Assembly: GCA_029907545.1 (NCBI GenBank)
Contig: JARYLR010000002.1
Span: 1 to 64,000, forward strand
Source of the DNA: Candidatus Bathyarchaeota archaeon
GTDB lineage: Archaea; Thermoproteota; Bathyarchaeia; Bathyarchaeales; Bathycorpusculaceae
DNA length: 64,000 bases
Direction of reading: 5' to 3'
This document shows positions 42,536 through 51,869 of the stretch, one piece after another. The notes beneath the pieces were generated by a model. That model made no database searches. It had not been told where the DNA came from and saw only the letters and a program-made list of their open reading frames with translations. Each line of letters begins with the position of its first letter. Positions within the stretch are counted from its first letter, which is position 1. The translations under genes and the position numbers were made by a program.

Positions 42536-45408
42536 GTGAAAGATTCATCAGGGAACGTTTTTGATCTGCTTGTTAAGCCTGTTCGTCGACTGATTGAGCA
42601 GAAGGGTTTTTCAAAGCCTACGGAGCCACAGGAGAAGACGATCCCGAAGATACTTGAAAAAACATTCTCTTAATCTCTCCTACCGCTACTGGCAAAACCG
42701 AGGCAGCATTTCTACCCGTGCTAAGCATGCTTCTTCAAGGTGTGCAAGGCACGCCAGGGATAAAAGCGCTTTACATTACTCCGCTTAGAGCTTTGAATCG
42801 AGATATGCTTGAGCGGCTCGAATGGTGGTGCAACAACCTTGACGTAAGATTGGCGGTGAGACATGGAGATACTGAAACAAAGGAGAGAATGAAGCAGTCA
42901 AAAAGTCCGCCAGATATTCTGATAACAACTCCGGAAACCTTACAGGCAATTCTTCCAGGCTGGCTTATGCGCCAGCATCTGCAACAGGTGCGCTGGATTA
43001 TCGTAGATGAAGTTCATGAGATGGCTGACAGCAAAAGAGGAAGCCAGCTAGCTCTGGCGTTGGAAAGACTTAGAGCTATTATGGGAAGAGACTTTCAGCT
43101 CATTGGATTATCAGCAACAATTGGCAGCCCATCGAAAGTTGCCCAGTTCCTCGTTGGAAAAGGACGCGCCATAGACATCGTACGCGTTCCAGTGGCGCGC
43201 ATGATGCGGCTGAAAGTCATTTTCCCAACTCCAGAGGACGAAGATCAACGTTTATCCTCTAAGATTTACACACATCCAGAAGTTGCCGCTAGGTTACGAG
43301 TCATACGTGACTACATAGGCAAGCGTAAATCCGTACTTCTCTTCACAAACACGCGGGCGATCTCGGAAGTGTTGGCAAGTAGATTCAAAGTCTGGGACAT
43401 GGATTTTCCAGTTTCTATACATCATGGTTCCCTAGCTAAGCCTTCTCGCATAGCTGCTGAAAAAGGCTTGAAAAGTGGTGAATTGAAGGGGCTGGTGTGC
43501 ACTAGTTCTCTAGAGTTAGGCATCGACGTAGGCAGCATAGATCTTGTCATTCAATACATGAGTCCCAGACAGGCTACTCGCCTAATTCAGCGTGTTGGCA
43601 GAAGTGGGCATCGGATTGGACGAATTGCCGAAGGAGTAATCGTTGCGTTGGATTCTGATGATACTCTGGAAGCCTTAGCCATCGCGAGAAGAGCTATGAA
43701 AGAAGATTTAGAGGATGTTCAGATTCCTCCTAAACCTTTTGACGTCTTAGCACATCAAATCGCAGGTCTGCTGCTTAAGAATAGGAAGCTTAGTTTTCAG
43801 GAAATCCAAAACATTTTCGGAAATGCTTACCCCTACGAAGACTTGGCTATCGAAGACATTGAAAAAGTTCTTAGATATATGCATCAACGCTTGCCACGCC
43901 TCGCATGGGTTTCCTTCGAGGACAGAATTGTGCTCAAGCCTAGGCAGACAAAGGCGCTCTTTGAGTACTATTTCAACAACCTATCAATGATTCCTGAAGA
44001 AAAGCAGTTTCTCGTTGTAGACGTGTCTACAGACTCGGCGGTTGGAGTTTTGGATGAAGCTTTCATGGCGGAATACGGGAAGCCAGGAGTGAAGTTCATT
44101 ATCCGCGGAAGTCCTTGGGTCATACAGCATGTTTCCGAGGACAAAGTGCATGTCAAGCCTGTTGATGACCCCACTGGAGCCATACCTAGCTGGATAGGTG
44201 AAGAAATACCTGTTCCGTTTGAGGTGTCTCAGGAAGTAGGTGCAATCAGGGCTTTCGTTGAAGAACAGATACAGAAGGGGATTTCTCCTGAGGATATAGC
44301 GCTTAAACTGAGTGAGAAATATCCTTCAGATAAAGACGTAATCTCGCGTGCACTAGAAAACACTGTAGAACATGTAAAGGCAGGATATCCTGCGCCCACT
44401 GATAGCCGCATTATCATCGAAGACTGGGAAGATTTTGTTCTCATACACGTCAACTTCGGCTCACTAACAAACAGAGCTTTAGCTCAAATGATCGGGCAGC
44501 TGCTCTCGGATAGAGTGGGGTATGGAATTGTCGTACAGCACGATCCATACCGCATCTTTGTGCAGACAATGAAGTCAGCAACCAGCGAGCAGATCGTTTC
44601 CTTGTTCGAAGAAATGAAAACTATGTCTGAGCAAGCGGTCAAGGAGACTTTGACTTCGGCAACTGTGAAAACAGGACTTTTCAAGAGACGAATGATCCAT
44701 GTTGCCAGACGTTTCGGAGCGCTTGAGAAGTGGGCTGACTTCAGCAGCGTAAGCCTCCAAAGACTGGTTAAAAGCTTTGAGGGGACGCCGATATACGATG
44801 AAGCGCTAAAAGAAGTGTTTACCAAAGACTTGGACTTGAAGCAGCTTGTTTATGTTTTGGGCAAAATGCGTGAAGGCAAAATCACCGTGCAAAGAATTGA
44901 GACGGGAGGAAACGCTACTCCGGTTGCCCGTTCTGGTCTTGAACGAATGAGCATGAAGAGTGACTTGATTCCTCCTGAACGAATGCGTGCTGTTCTAATC
45001 GAGTCTACTAAGGCAAGGTTGCTTAACGAGACTTTAAGTTTTCTCTGCACAAGCTGCTGGAGCTACATGGAAATGCTAAAACCTAAAGACATACCGGATA
45101 AGCCCAGATGCCCAAAATGTGGTTCCGCGGCAATAGGCATACTCAGAATCGAAGAAGAGAAAGCCTTATCGATCATCGAGAAAAAGGGCGTAAAGTTGAC
45201 TAAGAGTGAAGAGAAAATGCGCGATCAAGCATTGGAGACGGCGAAAATGATCGCAAAATATGGTAAGAGAGCCGCAATAGCATTGTCTGCGAGAAAGATT
45301 AAGCCAGCAGACGTCGAAGAAGCCTTATTGAAAGAGTCCAAGTTAAGCGATAGGTTCTACGAGCTTGTTCTTGAGGCTGAACGCAAAACTCTTAGCAAGA
45401 GGTTTTGA
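42536..45408 (+). CDS. Lhr-family DEAD/DEAH helicase, frameshifted
   Basis: A large ATP-dependent helicase of the archaeal Lhr type, used in DNA repair or RNA processing. GTG at 42536 with GGAG (42523-42526) upstream begins the Q-motif part (FDLLVKPVRRLIEQKGFSKP). Walker A (SPTATGKTE) is in another frame: the run of six A at 42657-42662 needs one more A to join them (expected ILEKNILLISPTATGKT). The rest from 42718 is intact: DEVHEM, GLSATIG, HHGSLAKPSR, GRSGH, and a zinc ribbon CTSCW...CPKCG near residues 785-815. Full length would be about 957 residues. Sequencing error is as likely as a true mutation. Confidence 0.85.
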
Positions 45409-45519
45409 CTAGACCCCCTATATATACAGAATTCTCAGGGAACAGAGGCTTGGAATAATGAAATCTTAAATTCCCAGACATTGTATGTATCATGCAACAA
45501 AAGAAAGGCCGAGGAGACT

Positions 45520-46203
45520 ATGGAAAAAACCGTGGAAGATCAGAAGCCAACGGAGTCAGCTATTTCCAGAGTTTTTACTAGAATTGGCGGAGTTTTGCTT
45601 GCGCCCGAGTCTACATATCAGCAAGTCATCGCAAATAAGATCAGCTTTTGGGAACCTCTAATTATTGTTCTTCTGCTGATCGGGGTTCAAACTGCTGTGG
45701 TTGTTTCATTCTGCTACAGGGCGGTAACAGCCATCGCGGAGTCTCTAAGCTCAATTACAGGCGCCATACCGCTTGGCTTTTTCAGCTTCTTTGCAGTCAT
45801 AGCCTTCATAGGAGTGATTCTTGTAACTCTCGTTGTCTGGACGCTTGTAGCACTGATAGCACACATCATCGCTAGACACATCTTTAATGGTCAAGGTTCC
45901 TTTGGTCAACTAATGAAGCTATATGGCTATTCCACGATTCCTTGGTCCCTACAAATCTTGGGAACAGTTCTCTTTGGAGTAAGTTGGGTTCTGTGGCCTA
46001 TGCTAGTCTTCTTCCATATCGTAGCCTTGTTCTGGATCGTGACCCTAATGTCGATTGCAGTGAGGCAGAACTACAATATTGACGCTGGAAAAGCCTTCAT
46101 TGCTTCTTTTGTTGGTCCCATGACTGTCTGGCTGATAATTACCGGAATCCTTTGGGCATGGATATGGTTTACAATAAGCTCTTTGACAGGAGGAGTCGTC
46201 TGA
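45520..46203 (+). CDS. YIP1-family membrane protein
   Basis: A 227-residue protein from the preferred ATG at 45520 (GAGGAG upstream), with five membrane spans between residues 30 and 220. The pattern (APESTYQQVIANKISFWEPL first, a Tyr-Ser-Pro-Trp-like YGYSTIPWSLQ between spans, repeated hydrophobic helices) fits the YIP1 family of membrane proteins, whose archaeal members are unassigned. It ends 1 base before the next gene begins. Confidence 0.75.
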   Translation: MEKTVEDQKPTESAISRVFTRIGGVLLAPESTYQQVIANKISFWEPLIIVLLLIGVQTAVVVSFCYRAVTAIAESLSSITGAIPLGFFSFFAVIAFIGVILVTLVVWTLVALIAHIIARHIFNGQGSFGQLMKLYGYSTIPWSLQILGTVLFGVSWVLWPMLVFFHIVALFWIVTLMSIAVRQNYNIDAGKAFIASFVGPMTVWLIITGILWAWIWFTISSLTGGVV

Positions 46204-46204
46204 A

Positions 46205-47098
46205 TTGACCTCTGCGAGAACCATACTAGGTTGGGTGTTTGTTGCTATCCTACTGATAGGAGGAGTTTATGCAGCCGTTTCTCCGATACTTCAGCCTATT
46301 CGGTTTCCTAAAATAAGCTTGCCATGGATCATTACGGAAGCGGACAGCATCATTGACCACTACAGCTTAGTCAGAGAAATCAATTCCTCAAGCTCAATTA
46401 AACATGTCACACTGAATGTTTCTGTAATGTTTGGAGCGCTAAACCTGCTGTTCCTAGACTCGCCTAGCTTAGTTTGCGAAGCAAGCTTCAGACGCAACAT
46501 CAGCATGTCAGCACTCAACACAAGCTATACTGAAACAAGCGGAGAGCACGCTGCGGTAAGGCTTCATGGAAAAGTAGGTGAACTCAATTTGACTCTGGGA
46601 AAAAACTATCAATACGATGGGGTTCTCGATGTCAGAATCGGTGGCATGGTTGTCGAGCTGGGAGAAAACTCTAACATCAGCAGGCTAATGCTTTCAATCA
46701 GATACTTCGGCGGTCTATTTATGACAGTTAAAAACGAAGCATCATTCGAGCAAATCGACATGAACCTAAACATCGGTGGGATTCTGCTAACCGTTGACGC
46801 TGAAAGCCTGAAGAAAGATGGCATAATCAACGCAGGCGTCAACATAGGTGGCTACTCGATGAGCGTCGACGTTGACACTGAGAAGATCGGTGTTCGCTTG
46901 AACTCAACCGTTGACATCGGCAGCCTCACGATTGCACACAGCAGCTTCACAGGATCAGCCACCAAAACCCAGTGCTATGTAGAAACAACAGACTACACGC
47001 ACGCGACAAATCATCTTAACATAAACGCCGTAGTAGGGCTTGGCGGAGGAACCATCCAAGAAACTCAACCATACCAGTTTCTAGGTCGCAATTCTTAA
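46205..47098 (+). CDS. Membrane-anchored surface protein with adhesin-like beta repeats
   Basis: A 297-residue protein with an N-terminal membrane anchor (residues 7-26) and an extracytoplasmic part made of repeating beta strands with Gly-rich turns (NVSVMFGALNLLF, RIGGMVVELG, NIGGILLTVDAE, NIGGYSMSVDVD). Such right-handed or stacked beta folds occur in LiaF/DUF4097-type proteins, but the family is not certain. Start is TTG at 46205, with GGAGGAG upstream and nearly overlapping the YIP1 gene. Confidence 0.65.
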   Translation: MTSARTILGWVFVAILLIGGVYAAVSPILQPIRFPKISLPWIITEADSIIDHYSLVREINSSSSIKHVTLNVSVMFGALNLLFLDSPSLVCEASFRRNISMSALNTSYTETSGEHAAVRLHGKVGELNLTLGKNYQYDGVLDVRIGGMVVELGENSNISRLMLSIRYFGGLFMTVKNEASFEQIDMNLNIGGILLTVDAESLKKDGIINAGVNIGGYSMSVDVDTEKIGVRLNSTVDIGSLTIAHSSFTGSATKTQCYVETTDYTHATNHLNINAVVGLGGGTIQETQPYQFLGRNS

Positions 47099-47178
47099 GG
47101 TTTCCGTTTTGCATAAGTCTTAAATGATTGCCCACGATATTCAGCCTAAAGCTACCGCAGTTGTAAGGAGACAAAGCT

Positions 47179-47502
47179 TTGGAAATCAGCCGAAAGAAGC
47201 TACGCGAAGAGGTTCTCGAAAGAATCAAGTACGTTCAAGGATGCGTTTTAGCAAGGGAAATCTGCTTGCTCGTCCGCACCAACAGAGCAGTCCTTGAGCC
47301 AAAAGATGTGCATGAAATCTGTCTCTACATATCAAAGCTCTGCAGCGACTCAGGCTGCGTAGATGCAAGTGAAATATGCCGCAAAGCAGCAGAGGAAGCA
47401 TTAAAAGATGAAGCAAAATACCTTGAGCTCTGCGCTCAAAGCTGCGCAAAATGCGGAGAATCTCGAACCCCACAGCCGAAAAAGTCAATGTATGTCTCCT
47501 AG
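47179..47502 (+). CDS. Cys-rich small helical protein
   Basis: A 107-residue cytoplasmic protein starting at TTG (GGAGA upstream). It has nine Cys, spaced in helices (GCVLAREICLL, EICLYISKLCSDSGC, ICRKAA, LCAQSCAKCG), with the C-x3-C and C-x2-C pattern seen in four-helix metal-binding proteins of the DUF326/copper-storage type. Whether it binds copper, zinc or FeS is unknown. Confidence 0.55.
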   Translation: MEISRKKLREEVLERIKYVQGCVLAREICLLVRTNRAVLEPKDVHEICLYISKLCSDSGCVDASEICRKAAEEALKDEAKYLELCAQSCAKCGESRTPQPKKSMYVS

Positions 47503-47567
47503 AGAAGGAAAATCTTTAAGGCGCCCATCCAACTCAGTTAACTAGACATTAACGGAGGCAAAGCAAC

Positions 47568-48044
47568 CTGTATATTGCTCCCTATGTTCCAAGTCCACCA
47601 CAGGTCATACACCACATGCTTGTTATGGCTGAGCTTAAACCAGGCGAGATCTTCTTTGATCTAGGCTCAGGAGATGGAAGAGCAGCAGTAATGGCTGCAA
47701 AAGAGTTCAGCGCCAGATCGGTAGGTGTTGAGCTCAGAGAGGATCTCGTGAAAAAAGCACTGGCCACGGTGTATGAGGAAGGGCTTCAGGACAGAGTAAC
47801 CATCGTAAACAGCGACCTTTTCAAGGTAGACCTTGCATCCGCAGACGTCGTTTTCCTATATTTAACAACAAGCGCCAATGAAAAGGTTCGACCTAAGCTG
47901 GAGTCCGAGCTAAAGCCAGGAGTTCGCGTAGTTTCCCATGACTATGAAATAATCGGCTGGAAACCTGTCAAAGTGGAGAATTTCTGCGAAAACCAAGCAT
48001 TAGGCTATCCTTCGCACACAATCTATCTTTACAAGAAAACCTAA
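47568..48044 (+). CDS. SAM-dependent methyltransferase with a non-standard start
   Basis: A Rossmann-fold methyltransferase with the SAM loop FFDLGSGDGRAAVMA, an acidic VGVELRED after strand 2 and VNSDLFKVD. Conserved family N-terminus (LYIAPYVPSPPQVIHHML) begins before the first in-frame ATG (47616). The only in-frame candidates with a well-placed Shine-Dalgarno (GGAGG at 47554-47558) are CTG at 47568 or ATT at 47574, so a CTG start is proposed (158 residues). It may also be a sequencing error. Substrate unknown. Confidence 0.75.
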   Translation: MYIAPYVPSPPQVIHHMLVMAELKPGEIFFDLGSGDGRAAVMAAKEFSARSVGVELREDLVKKALATVYEEGLQDRVTIVNSDLFKVDLASADVVFLYLTTSANEKVRPKLESELKPGVRVVSHDYEIIGWKPVKVENFCENQALGYPSHTIYLYKKT

Positions 48045-48062
48045 CTCTCCACGTGTCTAACC

Positions 48063-48485
48063 ATGACTCATGCTGCATTCAAACTTTTGTATCGTGTCTC
48101 ATGGGCAGACACAGACGCTGCTCAGGTCATGCACTTTTCCAATTATTTAAGACTCTTTGAAAGAGCAGAAGAGGAATTCTATAGGAGTTTAGGCTTCTCA
48201 TTTACAGAACTTAAAGACAGTGAGCTCTGGCTTCCGAGGGTTGAAGTCTTCTGCCAGTACAAGAAGCCGGCAAGATTTAACGATTTGCTGGAAATAGAGC
48301 TGAAAATTGAAGAATTGAAGCAGAAATCAGTCAAGTATGGCTTCAGAATCATAAACAAGAAAAGCGAGGAGCTTCTGGCTTTGGGCTATGTAACAATTGT
48401 TGCTGCTGACAAACGGAGGGGAAAGGCAATACCGATTCCCGAACAGATCATGAATAAACTTCGATCGTTTGCAGATATTCCTTAA
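48063..48485 (+). CDS. Hotdog-fold acyl-CoA thioesterase, YbgC-like
   Basis: A 140-residue 4HBT-type thioesterase: YRVSWADTDAAQVMHFSNYLRLFERAEEEF has the family's Asp/His catalytic region, then a beta-sheet core and EIELKIEELK. It would hydrolyse acyl-CoA thioesters. It follows the methyltransferase with an 18-base gap, so may be co-transcribed. Confidence 0.85.
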   Translation: MTHAAFKLLYRVSWADTDAAQVMHFSNYLRLFERAEEEFYRSLGFSFTELKDSELWLPRVEVFCQYKKPARFNDLLEIELKIEELKQKSVKYGFRIINKKSEELLALGYVTIVAADKRRGKAIPIPEQIMNKLRSFADIP

Positions 48486-48516
48486 GAAGAGTTTCTGCTT
48501 CAAATGGCTGATGTCA

Positions 48517-49047
48517 ATGCAGTTTGTTCCATGGCGAAGACTTGCAGACTGGAAATGCACAGCATGCGGCGACTGCTGCCGATGCTACAGCGTCGTTCTA
48601 AGCTTTCCCGAATGGCTTAGAATAGTGGAAAACTATGGAATTGAAAAAACCACAAGCGACATAGACAAACTGTACATACGAAGAAAGGAAAACGGCGTAT
48701 GCCCTTTCCTCTACAGCTTCGCAAGTCTCTCAGTCTGCGGACTGCAACACATAAAACCAAAGGCATGCCAATTGTGGCCGTTCAAAATTCTTCCCAAGCC
48801 TCAGTATGGCCACGCAAGCGAGGCCGCGTATGATGCTTTTCAGAACCGTGTCTTTATTTATGCTGACATTGCGTGCCGAGGCCTAAGATTTGGAAGACCT
48901 ACATGGGAGTTTACAAATCATGTTCTGAGGGAATTTCTCGAAATTGCGCTGGGAAGCCGTAGCGTGCAGCTGAAGACTACTTCGGCTCTTGTTTTTGCGG
49001 ATACTCGCCGCGTCTTCAGTCCGCCTTATGTTGTGCGACGGCTCTGA
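48517..49047 (+). CDS. YkgJ-type Cys-cluster protein
   Basis: A protein of about 176 residues from ATG 48517 (upstream in-frame starts overlap the thioesterase end). It has the Zn/Fe-chelating motif set of the YkgJ family: CTACGDCCRC, then CPFL, SVCGLQHIKPKACQLWPF. The family binds Zn or FeS with a C-x2-C-x2-CC cluster and has no fixed role; some relatives act as metal-sensing oxidoreductases. Confidence 0.8.
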   Translation: MQFVPWRRLADWKCTACGDCCRCYSVVLSFPEWLRIVENYGIEKTTSDIDKLYIRRKENGVCPFLYSFASLSVCGLQHIKPKACQLWPFKILPKPQYGHASEAAYDAFQNRVFIYADIACRGLRFGRPTWEFTNHVLREFLEIALGSRSVQLKTTSALVFADTRRVFSPPYVVRRL

Positions 49048-49050
49048 AGA

Positions 49051-49090
49051 TATATAATACAAAACTTATATATAAGAAAATTATTATATA
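49051..49090 (+). promoter_or_regulatory. Nested 40-base palindromic operator/promoter
   Basis: A perfect 12-base palindrome CTTATATATAAG (49065-49076) sits at the exact centre of an outer inverted repeat, TATATAAT (49051-49058) and ATTATATA (49083-49090). It also supplies TATA-like sequence. It lies just upstream of an ArsR-type gene starting at 49115, the position of a self-repression site. Confidence 0.55.
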
Positions 49091-49114
49091 GATGCTGCCG
49101 TTGAGGAAGGACAT

Positions 49115-49432
49115 TTGAATGAAACCCAAAGCCAAGAAATGGTGAAAACCTTGAAAGCCCTCGCAAACCCTGTGAGACTAAAAATGATTGCTTCACTTGG
49201 CGAAAACCCAAAGAATCTCTACGCTCTTGCAAAGGAGCTTTCACTTCCCTATCCTTTGGCGTATCTTCACCTCGACGGTTTGAAAAAACGTGGTCTAGTT
49301 AAAGAAGTAAGAGAGGAGAAAAAAGTGGAAGGACTACCATCCGTAAAATACTACGCGCCTGCCGACTTCAAACTCGTGCTGACCCCGAGCATAATTAAGA
49401 AACTATTTCAAACAAAAAAGGAGGCTAGCTAG
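49115..49432 (+). CDS. ArsR-family winged-helix regulator
   Basis: A 105-residue regulator: KTLKALANPVRLKMIASLGENPKNLYALAKELSLPYPLAYLHLDGLKKRGLV is the helix-turn-helix with the typical LxNPxR lead, followed by a wing and a helical tail. No metal-binding Cys or His cluster is visible. It starts at TTG with GAGGAAGG upstream and lies under a nested palindromic site. It heads a four-gene run with membrane, small and bactofilin-like proteins, which it may control. Confidence 0.85.
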   Translation: MNETQSQEMVKTLKALANPVRLKMIASLGENPKNLYALAKELSLPYPLAYLHLDGLKKRGLVKEVREEKKVEGLPSVKYYAPADFKLVLTPSIIKKLFQTKKEAS

Positions 49433-49433
49433 G

Positions 49434-49763
49434 ATGGCGAAAACCTCAATCTTAGCCGGATTAAGCGTCCTACTACTAGGCTTCTGTATCCCAGTCCTCA
49501 GCATCTACGCAACCATTCAGTACGGTTTCAGTTACATTGCCACCGCGCTGATATGCCTTCTAGCTCTAATCGTGGCCGGAGTTCTCGCAGCAACAGGCCT
49601 AGCTTTGAGCAGCGAGGAAATCCATTTTGAAGGAGCCAAGCCTGCCGAGGAAGAAAAGGTAAACCTTCTCCGCGCCCATCAGAGAGCGACCTTGGAGGAA
49701 ATGGACGAGATGGTCAGTATACTCAAGGAAATTCGAGACATACTGAAAGCTGCACATGAATAA
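49434..49763 (+). CDS. Two-span membrane protein
   Basis: A 109-residue protein with two membrane spans (about 5-28 and 30-56) and an acidic helical tail (EEEKVNLLRAHQRATLEEMDEM). It starts 1 base after the ArsR stop. The tail resembles the small helical protein encoded next (49782-49910), with matching KEIRDILK and AEIRDLLK ends, suggesting they pair. Confidence 0.7.
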   Translation: MAKTSILAGLSVLLLGFCIPVLSIYATIQYGFSYIATALICLLALIVAGVLAATGLALSSEEIHFEGAKPAEEEKVNLLRAHQRATLEEMDEMVSILKEIRDILKAAHE

Positions 49764-49781
49764 AGAGGAAGGTGGAAGAAT

Positions 49782-49910
49782 ATGGCCAAAGAACTAAAAT
49801 ATCTCGAACTTTCCGATGAAGAAGTCGCAAAAGAAACTGGAAAACGGCTTAAAGAAATGAAAACGCTCCTTGCTGAGATACGAGACCTTCTGAAGTCGAC
49901 AGGTGATTAG
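49782..49910 (+). CDS. 42-residue helical protein
   Basis: ATG 49782 to TAG 49910, preceded by GGTGG. The product is one amphipathic helix (KELKYLELSDEEVAKETGKR, then LLAEIRDLLKST). Its end matches the tail of the membrane protein just upstream. It is in the same transcript as ArsR and the bactofilin-like protein. A coiled-coil adaptor is possible. Confidence 0.6.
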   Translation: MAKELKYLELSDEEVAKETGKRLKEMKTLLAEIRDLLKSTGD

Positions 49911-49913
49911 GCA

Positions 49914-50777
49914 GTGAGTAGCAGTAATCTGAGTGGAGAAGAAAAATTCGAGCAGTATGAGAAGAAACTCGCTGAGACTGTTGCTATACCAACCACCCGT
50001 ATAAGCGGTTCTGGAAAGGTGCACATCAAGGGAATAGGTGAAGTGGCAGTTGCCGGCGCCGGCTACATTTCGCCTGAAGAAATCAAAATCAGTGGAAGCG
50101 GACGATTGCCAGGAGGATTAAAGGTTAAGAAAATAAGCTGTGCTGGCAGCATTGGTGTTGAGGGAAACATCGAAGCTGAGGATTTGAGTCTTTCTGGATC
50201 AACCTCAATTGCGGGCAATGTCAAAGCAGTTAAGCTTGCTGCAGCAGGAAGCTTATCTATCAATGGCGGTATCAACGCAAATTTTGCGGAATTTGCTGGC
50301 TCATGTAAGATTGGGAGCAAAGTAGAGGTTGATGATGTCTTGCGGGCTTCTGGTTTTCTAAAGGTTTCAGGCGACGTCACAGCTAGAAACTTGGCGGATT
50401 TTCACGGTGCATTTGACATTGACGGTAGAGTTTCAACAGGCAGATTCGAAGCAAAACTGAGCAGGAACGTATCTCATGTTAAAGGAGGAATTAAGGCTGG
50501 AAACGTTACGGTTAAGAAAAGGGGAAGAGAGGGAATTGTGATTTTTGGCATTTCACTCTTAACATGGTTTTCACGTGAAGGCCGACTTCACACAACAAAC
50601 ATCGAGTCTGAAGGAAGCGTATACTTGGAAAGGGTCACATGTGACAGCGTTCTAGGAAGAAGTGTGAGCATAGGTGAAGACTGCACTGTAAAAGGAGAAG
50701 TTAGGTATTGGGACGCGGTAACTGTGCATTCAACAGCCAAACTTGCCTTTTCCCCTAAAAAGGTATGTGAGAAGTGA
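49914..50777 (+). CDS. Bactofilin-like polymer-forming protein
   Basis: A 287-residue protein starting at GTG (AGGTGATT upstream). Residues 28-200 are repeats of short strands with Gly turns (ISGSGKVHIKGIGEVAVAGAG, KISCAGSIGVEGNIEAEDLSLSGS), the right-handed beta-helix of bactofilins. A further C-terminal part repeats the pattern. Bactofilins form membrane-bound filaments. The neighbouring small membrane protein may recruit it. This grouping with ArsR is notable. Confidence 0.7.
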   Translation: MSSSNLSGEEKFEQYEKKLAETVAIPTTRISGSGKVHIKGIGEVAVAGAGYISPEEIKISGSGRLPGGLKVKKISCAGSIGVEGNIEAEDLSLSGSTSIAGNVKAVKLAAAGSLSINGGINANFAEFAGSCKIGSKVEVDDVLRASGFLKVSGDVTARNLADFHGAFDIDGRVSTGRFEAKLSRNVSHVKGGIKAGNVTVKKRGREGIVIFGISLLTWFSREGRLHTTNIESEGSVYLERVTCDSVLGRSVSIGEDCTVKGEVRYWDAVTVHSTAKLAFSPKKVCEK

Positions 50778-50859
50778 TCGGAAAGATGGTCACTTTTGTC
50801 TAGAATCTTTAACAAGAGGGCTCAGCCCCTTTTGACTAGTAGAAGAGAAGTGGTGAATA

Positions 50860-51822
50860 ATGGAAGCAGTTAAAACGGCTGAGCTTTCAAAGGTTTACCG
50901 CGGCAAAGAAGCTGTTGAAGCTTTAAAAGAGGTCAATTTTTCAGTAGCTAAAGGCGAATTGTTCACTCTGCTCGGACAGAATGGTGCAGGCAAAACAACC
51001 TTCCTAAGAATAATCTCAACACAGCTCCTACCAACCGCGGGAAAAGCAAGCGTCTTGGGATACGATATATTGACTCAGCCAGAACAGGTTCGAAGATACA
51101 TATCGATTGTTCCGCAGGACATTGCTACCTATGGCAACTTCACACCATGGGAATACGCCTACTACTTCTCGATGCTGCGGGGCATGGCAACGTCTAAGGC
51201 AAGAGACGCTGCTGAAAGAGCACTAAGGGCTGTTGAACTTTGGGATCTAAGAAACAGACCGTGCGCGACGCTTTCAGGCGGCGAAAAGAAGCGCGCCATA
51301 ATTGCGTCCGCCTTGTCTTCAGATGCGGAGGTGTACATGCTGGATGAGCCTACTAGCGGTTTGGATGCTGTTGCACGCCGTAATGTTTGGGCGGTTCTGA
51401 GAGAGATGGTGGAAGAAGGCAAAACCATCCTCTTGACGACTCATATAATGGAGGAAGCAGAGATGGTTTCAGATAGACTGGCGATAATTCACAAGGGGTC
51501 TGTTGTTGCGGAGGGAAGCCCTGAACAGATTAAAAAGATGACGAAAGAAAAATTCAGAGTAGTTGTTGAAGGTGACTTGAAAGCTTTAGGTCTCAGTGGA
51601 AACGGAAACCATGTGGCACGCTTTGGAAACAAGAACGTATTCTACATCAAAGACGAGGATGAGGCTGTAGAGCTTGGTCCTTTTTTCTTGATTTTCTCCA
51701 AAGCGTCTTTGTCCATGCCAAATGACAGTCCCATCATGAAAACCAAGAACCCGAGAGAGGCGTCAAATAGGAACCCGACTGCTGAACTGTCAAAAACTGC
51801 TCCCAGACTGTTATTTGTATAA
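50860..51822 (+). CDS. ABC transporter ATPase with an aberrant C-terminus
   Basis: A 320-residue frame. The first about 270 residues are a normal exporter ATPase: GQNGAGKTT, LSGGEKKR, VYMLDEPTSG, then the usual domain ending KDEDEAVELG. From about 51676 onward, the amino acids are those of the opposite strand of a LysO exporter gene (51642-51869), so the natural end and any permease gene are missing. A deletion, inversion or chimeric contig is likely. Confidence 0.8.
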   Translation: MEAVKTAELSKVYRGKEAVEALKEVNFSVAKGELFTLLGQNGAGKTTFLRIISTQLLPTAGKASVLGYDILTQPEQVRRYISIVPQDIATYGNFTPWEYAYYFSMLRGMATSKARDAAERALRAVELWDLRNRPCATLSGGEKKRAIIASALSSDAEVYMLDEPTSGLDAVARRNVWAVLREMVEEGKTILLTTHIMEEAEMVSDRLAIIHKGSVVAEGSPEQIKKMTKEKFRVVVEGDLKALGLSGNGNHVARFGNKNVFYIKDEDEAVELGPFFLIFSKASLSMPNDSPIMKTKNPREASNRNPTAELSKTAPRLLFV

Positions 51823-51869
51823 CCTGCTAAAATTCCCGCAGCAAGTGCTATGAGAATGTACTTTATCAT
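51642..51869 (-). CDS. LysO exporter, second half, truncated
   Basis: A 75-residue frame. Residues 1-63 fit LysO/YbjE lysine exporters: spans at about 2-18 and 34-50, with GLSFGMDKDALEKIKKKG leading to the next span. After that point the family sequence stops and unrelated Ser-rich residues follow. The cut (about 51676-51685) coincides with the point where the converging ABC ATPase loses its family sequence. Confidence 0.6.
   Translation of the reverse strand: MIKYILIALAAGILAGYTNNSLGAVFDSSAVGFLFDASLGFLVFMMGLSFGMDKDALEKIKKKGPSSTASSSSLM

Noticed and set aside
51642-51869. Taking the whole 320-residue ABC frame as a normal protein
   Set aside because: The last about 50 residues are antisense to a recognisable LysO sequence and do not fit ABC ATPases.
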